Below are positions 1 to 8,495 of a DNA stretch of 64,000 nt, in pieces. Below the pieces are notes generated by a model, which saw only the letters and a program-made list of their open reading frames with translations, was not told where the DNA came from and did no database searches. Each line of letters opens with the position of its first letter. Positions within the stretch are counted from its first letter, which is position 1. The stretch is taken from NCBI RefSeq assembly GCF_900100045.1, contig NZ_FNEA01000010.1, positions 62,001-126,000 of the forward strand. The letters run 5' to 3'. The position numbers and the translations under genes are program-made. Source of the stretch: Paracoccus denitrificans. Its GTDB lineage: Bacteria > Pseudomonadota > Alphaproteobacteria > Rhodobacterales > Rhodobacteraceae.

Positions 1-508
1 CCAGCATCGCCGAGGCCGAGCCGAGCCCGCCCTTCCAGCGATGCGTTAGCGCGCCCGTTCCCGCGCCCTCGCTGCCAAGCGCGAAATCGGCGCCGGCCGC
101 CGCCAGTGCCGCGCGGCCAAGCGCGGGATAGGGGTTGGCGTCCCAATCCTTGTCGCCGCCGTTCAGCAGGTCGAAGACGATGGCGCCGGGCACGATGGGC
201 ACGCGCACCGGCCCGATCTGGAAGCCGCGGCCCATGGCGCGCAACCCGTCCGAGACGCCGTCGCAGGCGGCAAGCCCAAAGGCCGAGCCGCCCGACAGCA
301 CCAGCGCATCGACCCCGCCGACCAGCTTGTCGGGGGCCAGCAGCTCGGTCTCGCGCGTGCCGGGCGCGCCGCCCATGACGTTGAAGCCGCAGGCAAAGGG
401 CGTCTCGCAAAGCAGCACCGTCGCACCCGATCGCAGGGCGTCGTCGCGGGCATTGCCGACCCGCAGGCCGGGCACGTCGGTGATCAGGTTTCGCGGTCCG
501 GGTCGCAT
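1..508 (-). CDS. P1 family peptidase (DmpA/L-aminopeptidase type), partial
   Basis: The reverse-strand reading begins at an ATG at 508, preceded by a strong AGGAGG, and stays open to the left edge, so only about 169 N-terminal residues are present. The translation carries signatures of the S58/DmpA family of N-terminal-nucleophile aminopeptidases: NLITDVPGLRVGNA at the start, GGVDALVLSGGSAFGLAA in the middle, and the glycine-rich SEGAGTGAL and KGGLGSASA just before the edge. Members self-cleave at a Gly-Ser or similar bond to expose the nucleophile; that site lies beyond the window. Physiological substrates of this family are usually unknown. The gene is divergent from msrA. Confidence 0.85.
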   Translation of the reverse strand, partial: MRPGPRNLITDVPGLRVGNARDDALRSGATVLLCETPFACGFNVMGGAPGTRETELLAPDKLVGGVDALVLSGGSAFGLAACDGVSDGLRAMGRGFQIGPVRVPIVPGAIVFDLLNGGDKDWDANPYPALGRAALAAAGADFALGSEGAGTGALTHRWKGGLGSASAML

Positions 509-647
509 CGGGGCCTCCTGCAAGGGGGATCGGCCTGCAATCTGCACGACGCGACCCGCCGGCTGCAACCCGCGCCCGCATTCCGGCGTTGCAGGACGAT
601 GCCGCCGCGCCTACCTAATGCGGCAGGACATGCGAAAGGACGCAACC

Positions 648-1232
648 ATGAATGCCCCCATTCACAGGATCTTCGGCCGCCCGCTCGATGCCGAAATGCC
701 GAAAGGATACGATCAGGCGATCTTCGGCATGGGCTGTTACTGGGGCGTCGAACGGCTGTTCTGGCAGCAGGAGGGCGTCTGGCTGACCGAGGTCGGCTTT
801 GCCGGCGGCACGACCGAGAATCCCAGCTACAAGCAGGTCTGCGCCGGCGGCACCGGCCATGCCGAGGTGGTGCACGTGGTCTATGACAGCTCGCGCGTCA
901 GCTATGAGCGGCTGTTGCAGATCTTCTGGGAAAACCACGACCCGACCCAGGGCAACCGCCAGGGCAACGACGTGGGCTCGCAATACCGCTCGCTGATCAT
1001 GGTGTTCAACGACAGCCAGAAGGCGGCGGCGGAGCTTTCCAAGGCCGATTACGGCAACCGGCTGGCCGTGCAGGGCTATCCCGACATCACCACGCAGATC
1101 CTTCCCGCCGGTCCGTTCTGGCGGGCCGAGGACGATCACCAGCAATATCTCGACCGTTATCCAGATGGCTATTGCGGCTTGCGCGGCACGGGTGTCAAAG
1201 CACCCCTGACCGACATAGCCGAGGGATATTGA
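648..1232 (+). CDS. msrA: Peptide-methionine (S)-S-oxide reductase MsrA
   Basis: MsrA reduces methionine-S-sulfoxide in proteins and free methionine, repairing oxidative damage in the cytoplasm. The 194-residue product has the GCYWG active-site motif (catalytic Cys30, normally GCFWG), followed by the family blocks GFAGGTTENPSYKQVCAGGTGHAE and FWENHDPTQGNRQGNDVGSQYRS. The start at 648 has AAAGGA about 8 bases upstream and places the catalytic Cys at the usual depth. The frame is open further upstream, but that part has no family similarity. prmA starts on the base after the stop codon, so the two are probably co-transcribed. Confidence 0.96.
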   Translation: MNAPIHRIFGRPLDAEMPKGYDQAIFGMGCYWGVERLFWQQEGVWLTEVGFAGGTTENPSYKQVCAGGTGHAEVVHVVYDSSRVSYERLLQIFWENHDPTQGNRQGNDVGSQYRSLIMVFNDSQKAAAELSKADYGNRLAVQGYPDITTQILPAGPFWRAEDDHQQYLDRYPDGYCGLRGTGVKAPLTDIAEGY

Positions 1233-2102
1233 ATGGCGACCTGGACCGCGCTGACCCACACCATCGGACGCGAGGCGGCCGAGGCGCTTGCCGAGGCGGG
1301 CGAGGATCTGACCCCCGAGCCCGTCGGCAGCGGCGTCTTCGAGATCGAGGATGGCTCGAACCGCTGGGAGGTAGGGCTTTACTTCACCGAGGCCCCCGAC
1401 GACGTGGCCCTGGCGCTTCTGGCTGCGGCCTGGAACGCCGAGCCCTTCGTGGTCTCGGAACTGCCGGAGGTGGATTGGGTGGCCCATGTCCGGCGCGAGC
1501 TTTCGCCGGTCGAGGCCGGACGCTTCTTCGTCCATGGCGGCCATGATGTCGACAAGGTGCCCGCGGGCGCCGAGGCGCTGCTGATCGAGGCGGCGATGGC
1601 CTTCGGCACCGGCCATCACGCCACGACCAAGGGTTGCCTGCTGGCGCTGGACCGGCTGATCGCCGAGGGCGTCGAGCCACGGCGCATCGTCGACATCGGC
1701 TGCGGCACGGCGGTTCTGGCCATGGCGGCGGCGCGGTCGTTCCCGGTGATCGTGCTGGCGGGTGACATCGACCCGCAGGCGGTGGACGTGGCCCGCGCCA
1801 ATGTCATCGCCAACGGGCTGGACGGGCGCGTCGAATGTGTCGAGGCGGTCGGCTTCGACCATCCGCTGATCGAGAACGCGGCGCCTTTCGACCTGGTTTT
1901 CGCCAATATCCTGAAGCAGCCGCTGATCGACCTGGTGCCGGATATGGCACGTCATCTTGCGTCGGGCGGCAGGGCGATCCTGTCGGGCATCCTGGCCACC
2001 CAGGCCGAGGAAGTAATCGCGGCCTATGCGGCAGGCGGGCTGACGCTGGAGCGGCGCGACGATATGGGCGAATGGTCCACCCTGGTCGTCAGGCGCGGCT
2101 GA
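1233..2102 (+). CDS. prmA: Ribosomal protein L11 methyltransferase PrmA
   Basis: Class I SAM-dependent methyltransferase that trimethylates ribosomal protein L11. The 289-residue product has the PrmA block FGTGHHATTKGCL, the SAM-binding glycine loop VDIGCGTAVLAMAA, the acidic ribose-binding GDIDPQAVDVARANV, and FANILKQPL, which corresponds to the catalytic N-I-L motif. The N-terminal roughly 120 residues match the L11-recognition domain in length. Its ATG directly abuts the msrA stop, indicating translational coupling. The two functions are not obviously linked. Confidence 0.95.
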   Translation: MATWTALTHTIGREAAEALAEAGEDLTPEPVGSGVFEIEDGSNRWEVGLYFTEAPDDVALALLAAAWNAEPFVVSELPEVDWVAHVRRELSPVEAGRFFVHGGHDVDKVPAGAEALLIEAAMAFGTGHHATTKGCLLALDRLIAEGVEPRRIVDIGCGTAVLAMAAARSFPVIVLAGDIDPQAVDVARANVIANGLDGRVECVEAVGFDHPLIENAAPFDLVFANILKQPLIDLVPDMARHLASGGRAILSGILATQAEEVIAAYAAGGLTLERRDDMGEWSTLVVRRG

Positions 2103-2121
2103 GGGGCGCTGAAAATACTAA

Positions 2122-2143
2122 AGGCGGCCTTGCGGGGCCGCCT
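2122..2143. terminator. Stem-loop between convergent prmA and DUF1127 gene
   Basis: AGGCGGCC (2122-2129) pairs perfectly with GGCCGCCT (2136-2143) around a 6-base loop. Read on the minus strand the stem is followed by TTTAGTATTTT, a U-rich tail, so it best serves the DUF1127 gene. On the plus strand it lies 20 bases after the prmA stop but lacks a T run. Confidence 0.6.
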
Positions 2144-2222
2144 GGTCGTCTTGCCCGGTCAGGGCTGGAAAAGGGTCTGCCACGGTTTCCCACGCAGCCG
2201 ATTTCGCGTCTTCAACCGCTGC

Positions 2223-2417
2223 TTAGCGGGCGCGCGCAATCTGTTCGATATCGCCGCGGCACAGACCGATATCGTCCAGCTCGCGATCCGTAAGACGGCT
2301 CAGCGCATTGCGGGTCACGCGCGCATCGTTCCAAGCGGACAGGGCCGCCCAGATTTTCGAGCCAATACCGAGAGAGCCCGCCCCGCCATGGATGCGGTTC
2401 GTGTCAATCGCCGACAT
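2223..2417 (-). CDS. DUF1127 domain small protein
   Basis: The 64-residue product ends with the DUF1127 signature ALSRLTDRELDDIGLCRGDIEQIARAR. These arginine-rich mini-proteins are common in Alphaproteobacteria; in relatives some take part in RNA metabolism or in phosphate and carbon regulation, but the role here is unknown. I chose the ATG at 2417 because AAGGTG lies 7 bases upstream; an in-frame GTG at 2426 overlaps that ribosome-binding site. About 240 bases of AT-richer non-coding DNA lie upstream, suggesting its own promoter rather than read-through from rsmE. Confidence 0.88.
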   Translation of the reverse strand: MSAIDTNRIHGGAGSLGIGSKIWAALSAWNDARVTRNALSRLTDRELDDIGLCRGDIEQIARAR

Positions 2418-2655
2418 AGTTTTCACCTTGAGATCATTGCCCGCTCATCGGGCGCTTCGTTGATGCAAAAGCATATAGGCCGGGCAGTTTGCGAAAACCA
2501 CGGACAAACCGGCATCTCTGCCATGCAGCGCGTGCATAAGGGACCGGAATTCTTAACTTTTTGCGGCAAGCGGCCGGAAATGACGCTGCATCGCAAAATT
2601 CTCCCGCGCGGGGTCGCTTTCCCGCAGGAAGATTGCACAATTCAAACCGGATCGT

Positions 2656-3375
2656 TCAGCGCCAGTCGCCCAGGCTGGCCTGCCACAGCGCCAGTGACGC
2701 CACGGCAGCGGTGTCGGCGCGCAGGATTCGCGGCCCCAGGGCGATGCGCGTGACGCAATCCATGGCCGAAAGGCGCTTGCGCTCCGATTCGGACCAGCCG
2801 CCCTCGGGGCCGATGAGAATTGCCCAAGGCCCGCGCGGCAGGCCGGACAGCACCTGTGCCGGCCCCGCCAGTGCCTCGTCCGCCCACAGGATGCGCCGGC
2901 CGGCATCCCAGCCGTCCAGCAGCCGCGACAGCGGCACCAGGTCGCAGACCTCGGGGACATGGGTGCCGCCGCATTGCTCGGCCGCCTCGACGGCATGGGC
3001 CTGCAAGCGGTCCTGGCGGATGCGTTCGGAATTGGTGTGGTCGGTCTGCACCGGCAGGATGCGGGCGGCGCCCATCTCGGCCGCCTTTTCCACGATGAAA
3101 TCGGTGCGCGCCTTCTTGATCGGGGCAAAGACCAGCCACAGGTCGGGCGGGTTCAACTGTGGCGCGGTCTGCCGCAGCGCCTCCAGCGCGCCGCCCCGCT
3201 TGGCGATGCGCTCGATCCGCGCCAGCCATTCGCCGTCCTGCCCGTTGAAGACCAGGATCTCGTCCCCGGCACCCTGCCGCATGACCGAGGAAAGGTAATG
3301 CGACTGGTCGGCATTCAGCTCGATGCCTTGTCCTTCGGCCAATGGGTGATCTATGAACAGTCTGATTTTCGCCAT
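2656..3375 (-). CDS. rsmE: 16S rRNA (uracil-1498-N3)-methyltransferase RsmE
   Basis: SPOUT-class methyltransferase that makes m3U1498 in 16S rRNA. The 239-residue product has the N-terminal PUA-like part (RLFIDHPLAEGQGIELNADQ) and the C-terminal trefoil-knot SAM site with LIGPEGGWSESE and LGPRILRADTAA, which is typical of RsmE. The start is set at MAKIRLF because family members begin there; the upstream in-frame extension would run into ubiA coding sequence. The gene is divergent from ubiA and the two start codons are only about 16 bases apart, so promoters must lie inside the opposing genes or be very compact. Confidence 0.94.
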   Translation of the reverse strand: MAKIRLFIDHPLAEGQGIELNADQSHYLSSVMRQGAGDEILVFNGQDGEWLARIERIAKRGGALEALRQTAPQLNPPDLWLVFAPIKKARTDFIVEKAAEMGAARILPVQTDHTNSERIRQDRLQAHAVEAAEQCGGTHVPEVCDLVPLSRLLDGWDAGRRILWADEALAGPAQVLSGLPRGPWAILIGPEGGWSESERKRLSAMDCVTRIALGPRILRADTAAVASLALWQASLGDWR

Positions 3376-3391
3376 GATGGGGCGCAGCCTA

Positions 3392-4363
3392 ATGCAGACC
3401 GACCACCGGACGCCAGAGGGGCCGACGCCAGAGGGCCCAAGCACCGTCGCCGACGCGCCGCCGGACAATTGGGTGGACCGCTACGCACCGCCCGATTGGA
3501 GGCCGTGGCTACGCCTGTCCCGCGCCGACCGGCCGATCGGCACCTGGCTTTTGCTGCTGCCCTGCTGGTGGGGCATCGGGCTGGCGATGATCGCGGGCAG
3601 CCCCGGCTGGCGCGATCTGTGGATCGCCGTGGCCTGCGGCGTGGGCGCAGTGCTGATGCGCGGCGCCGGCTGCACCTGGAACGACATCACAGACCGCGAC
3701 ATCGACGACAAGGTGGCACGCACCCGCTCGCGGCCGATCCCCTCGGGGCAGGTGACGGTCCGGGGGGCGATGGTCTGGCTGGTCGCCCAGTCGCTGGCCG
3801 GCTTCGCCATCCTGCTGACGCTGGGCGGTGCGGCCATCGCGCTGGGCGTGGCCTCGCTTCTGCTGGTGGCGATCTATCCTTTCGCCAAGCGTTTCACCTG
3901 GTGGCCGCAGCTGTTCCTGGGCCTCGCCTTCAACTGGGGCGTGCTGCTGGCCTGGGCGGCGCATATGGGCAACCTGGCCCCGGCGCCGGTGCTGGCCTAC
4001 CTTGCAGGCATCGCCTGGACGATCTTCTACGACACGATCTATGCCCATCAGGACGCCGAGGACGACGCGCTGATCGGCGTCAAGTCCACCGCCCGGCTGT
4101 TCGGGCGCGACACGCCGCGCTGGCTGGCGGGCTTTGGCACCGCCTCGGTGCTGCTGCTGGGACTGGCGGTGATGGCGGCGGCGCCCGAGGGGCTGGGCCT
4201 GACGCTGGGCCTGCTGGGCGTCGCGGGTTTCGCTGCGCATCTGGCCTGGCAGTTGCGGCAATTCGACATGGCGGACGGTGCCGGCTGCCTGCGGCTTTTC
4301 CGCTCGAACCGCGATGCCGGGCTGGTGGTTGCGCTGTTTCTCGCCTTGGCGGGGCTGGTCTGA
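3392..4363 (+). CDS. ubiA: 4-hydroxybenzoate polyprenyltransferase UbiA
   Basis: Integral membrane prenyltransferase that attaches the polyprenyl tail to 4-hydroxybenzoate in ubiquinone synthesis. The 323-residue product has the first Mg-diphosphate motif WNDITDRDIDDKV, the second aspartate-rich motif YDTIYAHQDAEDD, and several hydrophobic segments. I chose the ATG at 3392; in-frame ATGs from 3353 onward would overlap the start of divergent rsmE. The roughly 40-residue N-terminal leader before WLRLSRADRPIGTW is cytoplasmic and poorly conserved in the family, so the exact start is uncertain. Confidence 0.93.
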   Translation: MQTDHRTPEGPTPEGPSTVADAPPDNWVDRYAPPDWRPWLRLSRADRPIGTWLLLLPCWWGIGLAMIAGSPGWRDLWIAVACGVGAVLMRGAGCTWNDITDRDIDDKVARTRSRPIPSGQVTVRGAMVWLVAQSLAGFAILLTLGGAAIALGVASLLLVAIYPFAKRFTWWPQLFLGLAFNWGVLLAWAAHMGNLAPAPVLAYLAGIAWTIFYDTIYAHQDAEDDALIGVKSTARLFGRDTPRWLAGFGTASVLLLGLAVMAAAPEGLGLTLGLLGVAGFAAHLAWQLRQFDMADGAGCLRLFRSNRDAGLVVALFLALAGLV

Positions 4364-4389
4364 TTGCGAAAAGTCGGCGCAGGGATTAC

Positions 4390-6696
4390 ATGCGGCGGGT
4401 CGGAAACAGCCCGAAGGTTCCCCGGATGGCCAATCCCCAGCGACCCGCGCGTCGGGCTCCTGTCCTTGCCGCCAGCCTGATCGCCCTTGCGGCGGCGGCC
4501 GGCCTGTCCTTTCTGGGCGCGCGTGCGGCCGCCGATTTCGTCGAGACCCGCTCGGCCGAGGATCTGCGCGCGGCGCTGGCCGATTACGACTGGGTGCAGG
4601 TCAGGACCGACGGCTTGCAGGTCCAGCTCGAAGGCATCGCCCCGGACGAGGTGCAGCGTTTCCGCGCCCGTGCCCGGGCCGAAACCGTGGTCGATTCGGG
4701 CCGGGTGATCGACAAGATGCAGGTCGCCGCCAGCGCCGAGCTGGCCACCCCGGCCTTCGAGATCGAGCTTCTGCGCAACGACCAGAGCATTTCGATCATC
4801 GGCCTCGTGCCTGCCAGCCTGGACCGCGTCGCGCTGGTCGAGCGGCTGAAGCGCCAGACCGGCGCGCCCCAGGTCTCGGACCTGATGGAAGGCGCCGACT
4901 ATCCGGTCCCCGATGGCTGGGAGGACGCCTTTGCCTTCGGCCTTAAGGCCGCGCAACTGGCCAAGCGCGCCAAGGTCTCGATCGCGGCCGGCGAGGTCTC
5001 GATCCGCGCCATAGCCGACAGCCCGCGCGAGAAACGCGATCTGGAGACGGCGCTGCAGCGTGCCAAGCCGGCGAGCGTGACGCTGACCGCCGACATCACC
5101 GCGCCGCGGCCGGTGATCGCGCCCTTTACCCTGCGTTTCGTCAAGGATGCGACCGGCACCCGCTTCGATGCCTGCGCCGCCGATACCGAAACCGCCCGCG
5201 ACCGCATCCTCGAGGCCGGGCGCGATGCCGGCGTGCCGGACCAGCCGCAATGCACGCTGGGGCTTGGCGCGCCTTCGCCCCGCTGGGCCGATGCCGCCGT
5301 CCCGGCCATCCGCGCCATCAAGGCGCTGGGCGCGGGGTCGGTCACCATCTCGGACACGGATGTGGCGCTGTTCGCCCCCGCCGATGTCGAGGCGGCGCAA
5401 TTCGACGAGGCGGTGGGTCGGCTGGAAGCGGCGCTGCCCCCGGCCTTCACGCTGGCCGCCCGGCATGAGAAACCCGGCGAGGCCGAGGCGGGGCCGGCCG
5501 AGTTCTCTGCCCTGGTCGATCCTGGCGGCGTCAGCCTGCGCGGCCGCATCACCGACGAGCGCATGCGCGACGCCGTGGAAAGCCTGGCACGGGCACGCTT
5601 TGGCCAGGTGGACAGCGCGCTGCGCAGCGATGTCTCGGTCCCCGAGGGCTGGACGCTGCGCGCCATCGCCGCGCTCGAGGCGCTGGACGGGCTGGCGCGG
5701 GGCGAGGCCAAGGTGACGCGGGATCTGGTGCGGATCAGCGGCGTCTCGGGCAGCCAGACCGCCTCGGACATGGCGGCGGCGCGGCTGGCGCAGCGGCTGG
5801 GCGCCGGCGCGCGCTATGAGCTGGCGATCCGTTACGACCGGCGCATGGATCCGCTCCTGGGCCTGCCCTCGGGCATCGAATGCGTGGACCGGCTGAATGC
5901 GGCGATGCAGCAGTCCGAGATCGGCTTCGAGCCGAACAAATCCGTCATCGCGGGCGATCCGGGGCCGACGCTGGAACGGCTGGCCGAGACGATGAAGCTA
6001 TGCGCGGATTTCCGCATCGAGATCGGCGGCCATACCGATTCGCAGGGCTCCGAGGGGTTCAATGCCGAGCTTTCGCGCGCCCGGGCTCAGGCGGTGCTGG
6101 CGGCGATGACCGCGGCGGGCATCGACACCGCCAACATGACCGCCAAGGGATATGGCGAGAGCCAGCCCATCGCCGATAACGACACCGATGCCGGGCGCGA
6201 GGCCAACCGACGCATCGAGTTCCTGTTGCTGGCCGACGATCCGGTCGTGACCGAAGCTCCGGCCCCCGCCGAACTGGTCAAGGGCGTCACCGACAGTCCC
6301 GAGGTGGTGGCGGCGCGGGTCACGGCCGCGGCGCTGCATGCCGCGACCGCCGCCATCGGTCCCGCCCTGGGCGTGCCCACGGACCCCGAGGCGGCGCTGT
6401 TCGCCGCGACCGAGCCCGTCCGGCTGCTGGTGTCGGGGATCGATCCGTCGCGCGTCGCCAGCCGGCCCGCGCAAGAGGCCGCGCTGCCGGAACTGCCGGC
6501 GCTGCGGGCCGCGACCCTGCCGGCCGCGAGCCTGCTGCCGGAGGCTGCGGAACTGGTCGAGCCTGCCGAAGCCGCCACCCGCGCGGTGCAGGAGGCGCTG
6601 GTCGGCGCCGCCATCGAGGCGGCGACGATGCCCGCGCGCGCTGCGCTGCATGTGAACCGCCCCCTGCCGCGTCCCGAACCGGCCTCGGCGCCGTGA
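4390..6696 (+). CDS. OmpA family protein with long N-terminal repeat region
   Basis: The 768-residue product has an uncleaved-anchor or signal-like hydrophobic segment (VLAASLIALAAAAGLSFLGA) near the N-terminus. A long periplasmic region follows that seems to contain repeated BON-like units. A C-terminal OmpA peptidoglycan-binding domain spans roughly residues 497-613, with IEIGGHTDSQGSEGFNAELSRARA and GYGESQPIADN. It probably tethers the envelope to peptidoglycan. An Ala/Pro-rich tail of about 155 residues after the OmpA domain is unusual. An alternative ATG at 4426 has GAAGG upstream; 4390 has AGGGA four bases upstream. The next gene follows 30 bases later. Confidence 0.85.
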   Translation: MRRVGNSPKVPRMANPQRPARRAPVLAASLIALAAAAGLSFLGARAAADFVETRSAEDLRAALADYDWVQVRTDGLQVQLEGIAPDEVQRFRARARAETVVDSGRVIDKMQVAASAELATPAFEIELLRNDQSISIIGLVPASLDRVALVERLKRQTGAPQVSDLMEGADYPVPDGWEDAFAFGLKAAQLAKRAKVSIAAGEVSIRAIADSPREKRDLETALQRAKPASVTLTADITAPRPVIAPFTLRFVKDATGTRFDACAADTETARDRILEAGRDAGVPDQPQCTLGLGAPSPRWADAAVPAIRAIKALGAGSVTISDTDVALFAPADVEAAQFDEAVGRLEAALPPAFTLAARHEKPGEAEAGPAEFSALVDPGGVSLRGRITDERMRDAVESLARARFGQVDSALRSDVSVPEGWTLRAIAALEALDGLARGEAKVTRDLVRISGVSGSQTASDMAAARLAQRLGAGARYELAIRYDRRMDPLLGLPSGIECVDRLNAAMQQSEIGFEPNKSVIAGDPGPTLERLAETMKLCADFRIEIGGHTDSQGSEGFNAELSRARAQAVLAAMTAAGIDTANMTAKGYGESQPIADNDTDAGREANRRIEFLLLADDPVVTEAPAPAELVKGVTDSPEVVAARVTAAALHAATAAIGPALGVPTDPEAALFAATEPVRLLVSGIDPSRVASRPAQEAALPELPALRAATLPAASLLPEAAELVEPAEAATRAVQEALVGAAIEAATMPARAALHVNRPLPRPEPASAP

Positions 6697-6726
6697 TCCG
6701 CAACCCCTTGCCCTGAAGCCCTTCGC

Positions 6727-7053
6727 ATGAACCGCACCGAATTCATCGTCGCCACCGCGATCATCCTGTTCGCCGCCTTCATGCTGGGCTGGTTCGCAAG
6801 CTGGCTGATCCATCGCCTGTCGCGCGTCACCCGCGCCGAGATGGGCGAACTGGAGAGCATGGCCCAGCAGTTGCACGAGGCCGAGGAGGCCCGTGACCGC
6901 GCCGTGGACGAGCTTGAGACGCGCGAGGCCGATCTGGTTGCCCGGCTCTCGACCACCGAGGCCGAGTTGCGTGCCGCGCAGGGGCAACTGCGCGAAAGCC
7001 TGACCGAGATCGAGGAATTGCGGGAATATATCGACCGTAAGCTGAAGCGTTAG
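6727..7053 (+). CDS. Small membrane-anchored coiled-coil protein
   Basis: The 108-residue product has one N-terminal transmembrane segment (IVATAIILFAAFMLGWFASWLI) and then a long charged helix rich in Glu, Ala, Leu and Arg that should form a coiled coil (about residues 38-105). I do not recognise a named family. It follows the OmpA-type gene closely and may be co-expressed with it, which would suggest an envelope role. Its stop codon overlaps the stop of the convergent TerB-like gene by three bases. Confidence 0.75.
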   Translation: MNRTEFIVATAIILFAAFMLGWFASWLIHRLSRVTRAEMGELESMAQQLHEAEEARDRAVDELETREADLVARLSTTEAELRAAQGQLRESLTEIEELREYIDRKLKR

Positions 7054-7910
7054 GTCTTGCCCAGGCCGAACCTGCTGCCGATCCAGCCCGCCGCCGAGGA
7101 TGCCGCCGCAACCGTCCCCGAGGCTGCGCGACCGATCGAGGCGCGGATCGAATTCTGTTCGTCCAGCGCCCGCAGGATGCGCTCGATGGCCATGTCCTCG
7201 CGCTCGTCCAGCTTGCCGTCGGCCTGGGCGATCTCATGCAGCAGCACCTTGATCTCCTGCTGGATGGCGGTGAACTTGCAGTCGGGATTGGCATGGACGA
7301 ATTCGGCCAGCGCCTGGGTCATCTCGGCCAGCCGGGACTTGTCGGCATTGGCTTGCAGCACCGATAGCGCATGATCGACATAATCGGCATCGTAACCCCA
7401 GTCATCCACGAAATAATCGCGGATGACCGCGACCTCGCGCGGATCGACCTGCCCGTCCATCGCCGCGACCTTCAGGGACAGCGAACCCATCAGGTCCAGC
7501 ATCGAGGCGCCCAGCAGGTCGATGGGGGTGTTCAGGAACCGGGGGACCACATCGACGCGGGAATCCTCGTAGCCCTTGAACAGCCTCGTCACCCCGTAAT
7601 AGGCGCCACCGCTGGCGAGCGCCGCGGCGATGACCCAACCCACCGGAGTCGCCGCCGCACCTCCGATGCCCAGAGCGGCCATCAATCCCGACTTGGCAAA
7701 GAAGGTCGATGCGACCATGCCCGATTGCGCGATACCGGCCCCGGTAGCCGCGGCGCCGCCCAGGTCCGACAGGCTGCCGATGGTCTTGCCAAGCTTCACC
7801 GAAGCAAAGGCATCCTCACGGATGCCCAGCCGGGCCTTGAATTTCAGGTCGTTGGCGATGACGCGTTTCACGTCGTCGAATTCGCCGATCTGGTCCTGTT
7901 CCGTCGTCAT
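7050..7910 (-). CDS. TerB-like domain membrane-associated protein
   Basis: The 286-residue product has a hydrophobic glycine-rich stretch (about residues 45-105). A C-terminal half then resembles the TerB/DjlA-N helical domain: VAAMDGQVDPREVAVIRDYF and a second IAQADGKLDEREDMAIERIL, the paired acidic repeats typical of this fold. TerB domains are thought to bind metals or act as membrane scaffolds. No other ter genes are nearby, so tellurite resistance should not be inferred. The start at 7910 overlaps the stop of the upstream gene as ATGA, showing translational coupling. Confidence 0.8.
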   Translation of the reverse strand: MTTEQDQIGEFDDVKRVIANDLKFKARLGIREDAFASVKLGKTIGSLSDLGGAAATGAGIAQSGMVASTFFAKSGLMAALGIGGAAATPVGWVIAAALASGGAYYGVTRLFKGYEDSRVDVVPRFLNTPIDLLGASMLDLMGSLSLKVAAMDGQVDPREVAVIRDYFVDDWGYDADYVDHALSVLQANADKSRLAEMTQALAEFVHANPDCKFTAIQQEIKVLLHEIAQADGKLDEREDMAIERILRALDEQNSIRASIGRAASGTVAAASSAAGWIGSRFGLGKT

Positions 7911-8353
7911 GCCACGACCCCGCCGTTGAAGGCCGCGAACTGCCGGGCCATGCGGTCGATCGCATCTTTCATCGCGTGCTGGCGAAGATCCTCGATCGCG
8001 CCTGCCGTGAGGCCGATCAGCAGCAGCAGTTTCTGCAATGCTACGGCGAGAAAGCCCCCCATGACCGGCACCGTTCCTATTACCGCTGTCAACGCCAGCG
8101 CGACGGTCACGCCAAGAGCGGTATTGGGAATCGTCTGCGCCAGCCACATGGCGATGCTGATCATGCGCCGCCCGATGGCGACCACGACCTCTCCGACCTT
8201 CACGGTGAATTGCGCCAGATCGTAAAGCAGCGCCTTGAGGTCGGCAGACAGGGCGGTGCGGTCCAGAAAGTCCTTGATCTTTCGCAGCGGCATCGCCGAC
8301 TGGCAGAATTCGATGGCCTCGTCCAGGCTGGACGGAACGAAACTCTCTGACAT
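7907..8353 (-). CDS. Hypothetical membrane protein coupled to TerB-like gene
   Basis: The 148-residue product begins MSESFVPSSLDEAIEFCQSA, has an amphipathic N-terminal half, and carries two hydrophobic segments between about residues 62 and 115 (ISIAMWLAQTIPNTALGV, and the following stretch ending LLLIGLTAG). No family is recognised. The start at 8353 has AGAGG five bases upstream. The ATGA overlap with the TerB-like gene makes a two-gene unit; the hydrophobic regions of both products suggest they act together at the inner membrane. Confidence 0.75.
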   Translation of the reverse strand: MSESFVPSSLDEAIEFCQSAMPLRKIKDFLDRTALSADLKALLYDLAQFTVKVGEVVVAIGRRMISIAMWLAQTIPNTALGVTVALALTAVIGTVPVMGGFLAVALQKLLLLIGLTAGAIEDLRQHAMKDAIDRMARQFAAFNGGVVA

Positions 8354-8460
8354 TGCAACCTCTTGAACAACCACTTACGCGCTAGTTCTAGGCAGCAGGT
8401 TCGCGTCTCGCAACTGGATTGTCGTCGCACCTGGCCTGTCCTGGTCGACAGGTCGGAACG

Positions 8461-8487
8461 AAAAAGGGCGCCGTCTCCGGCGCCCTT
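8461..8487 (-). terminator. Rho-independent terminator after the aminotransferase gene
   Basis: AAGGGCGCC and GGCGCCCTT form a 9-bp stem around a 6-base loop. On the minus strand the stem is followed by TTTTT (8465-8461). It lies just after the stop of the aminotransferase gene at 8496. Confidence 0.85.
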
Positions 8488-8495
8488 GCGGTGGC

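Noticed and set aside
7050..8353. A tellurite-resistance operon
   Set aside because: Only a TerB-like domain is present; no terA, terC, terD, terE or terZ homolog is adjacent.
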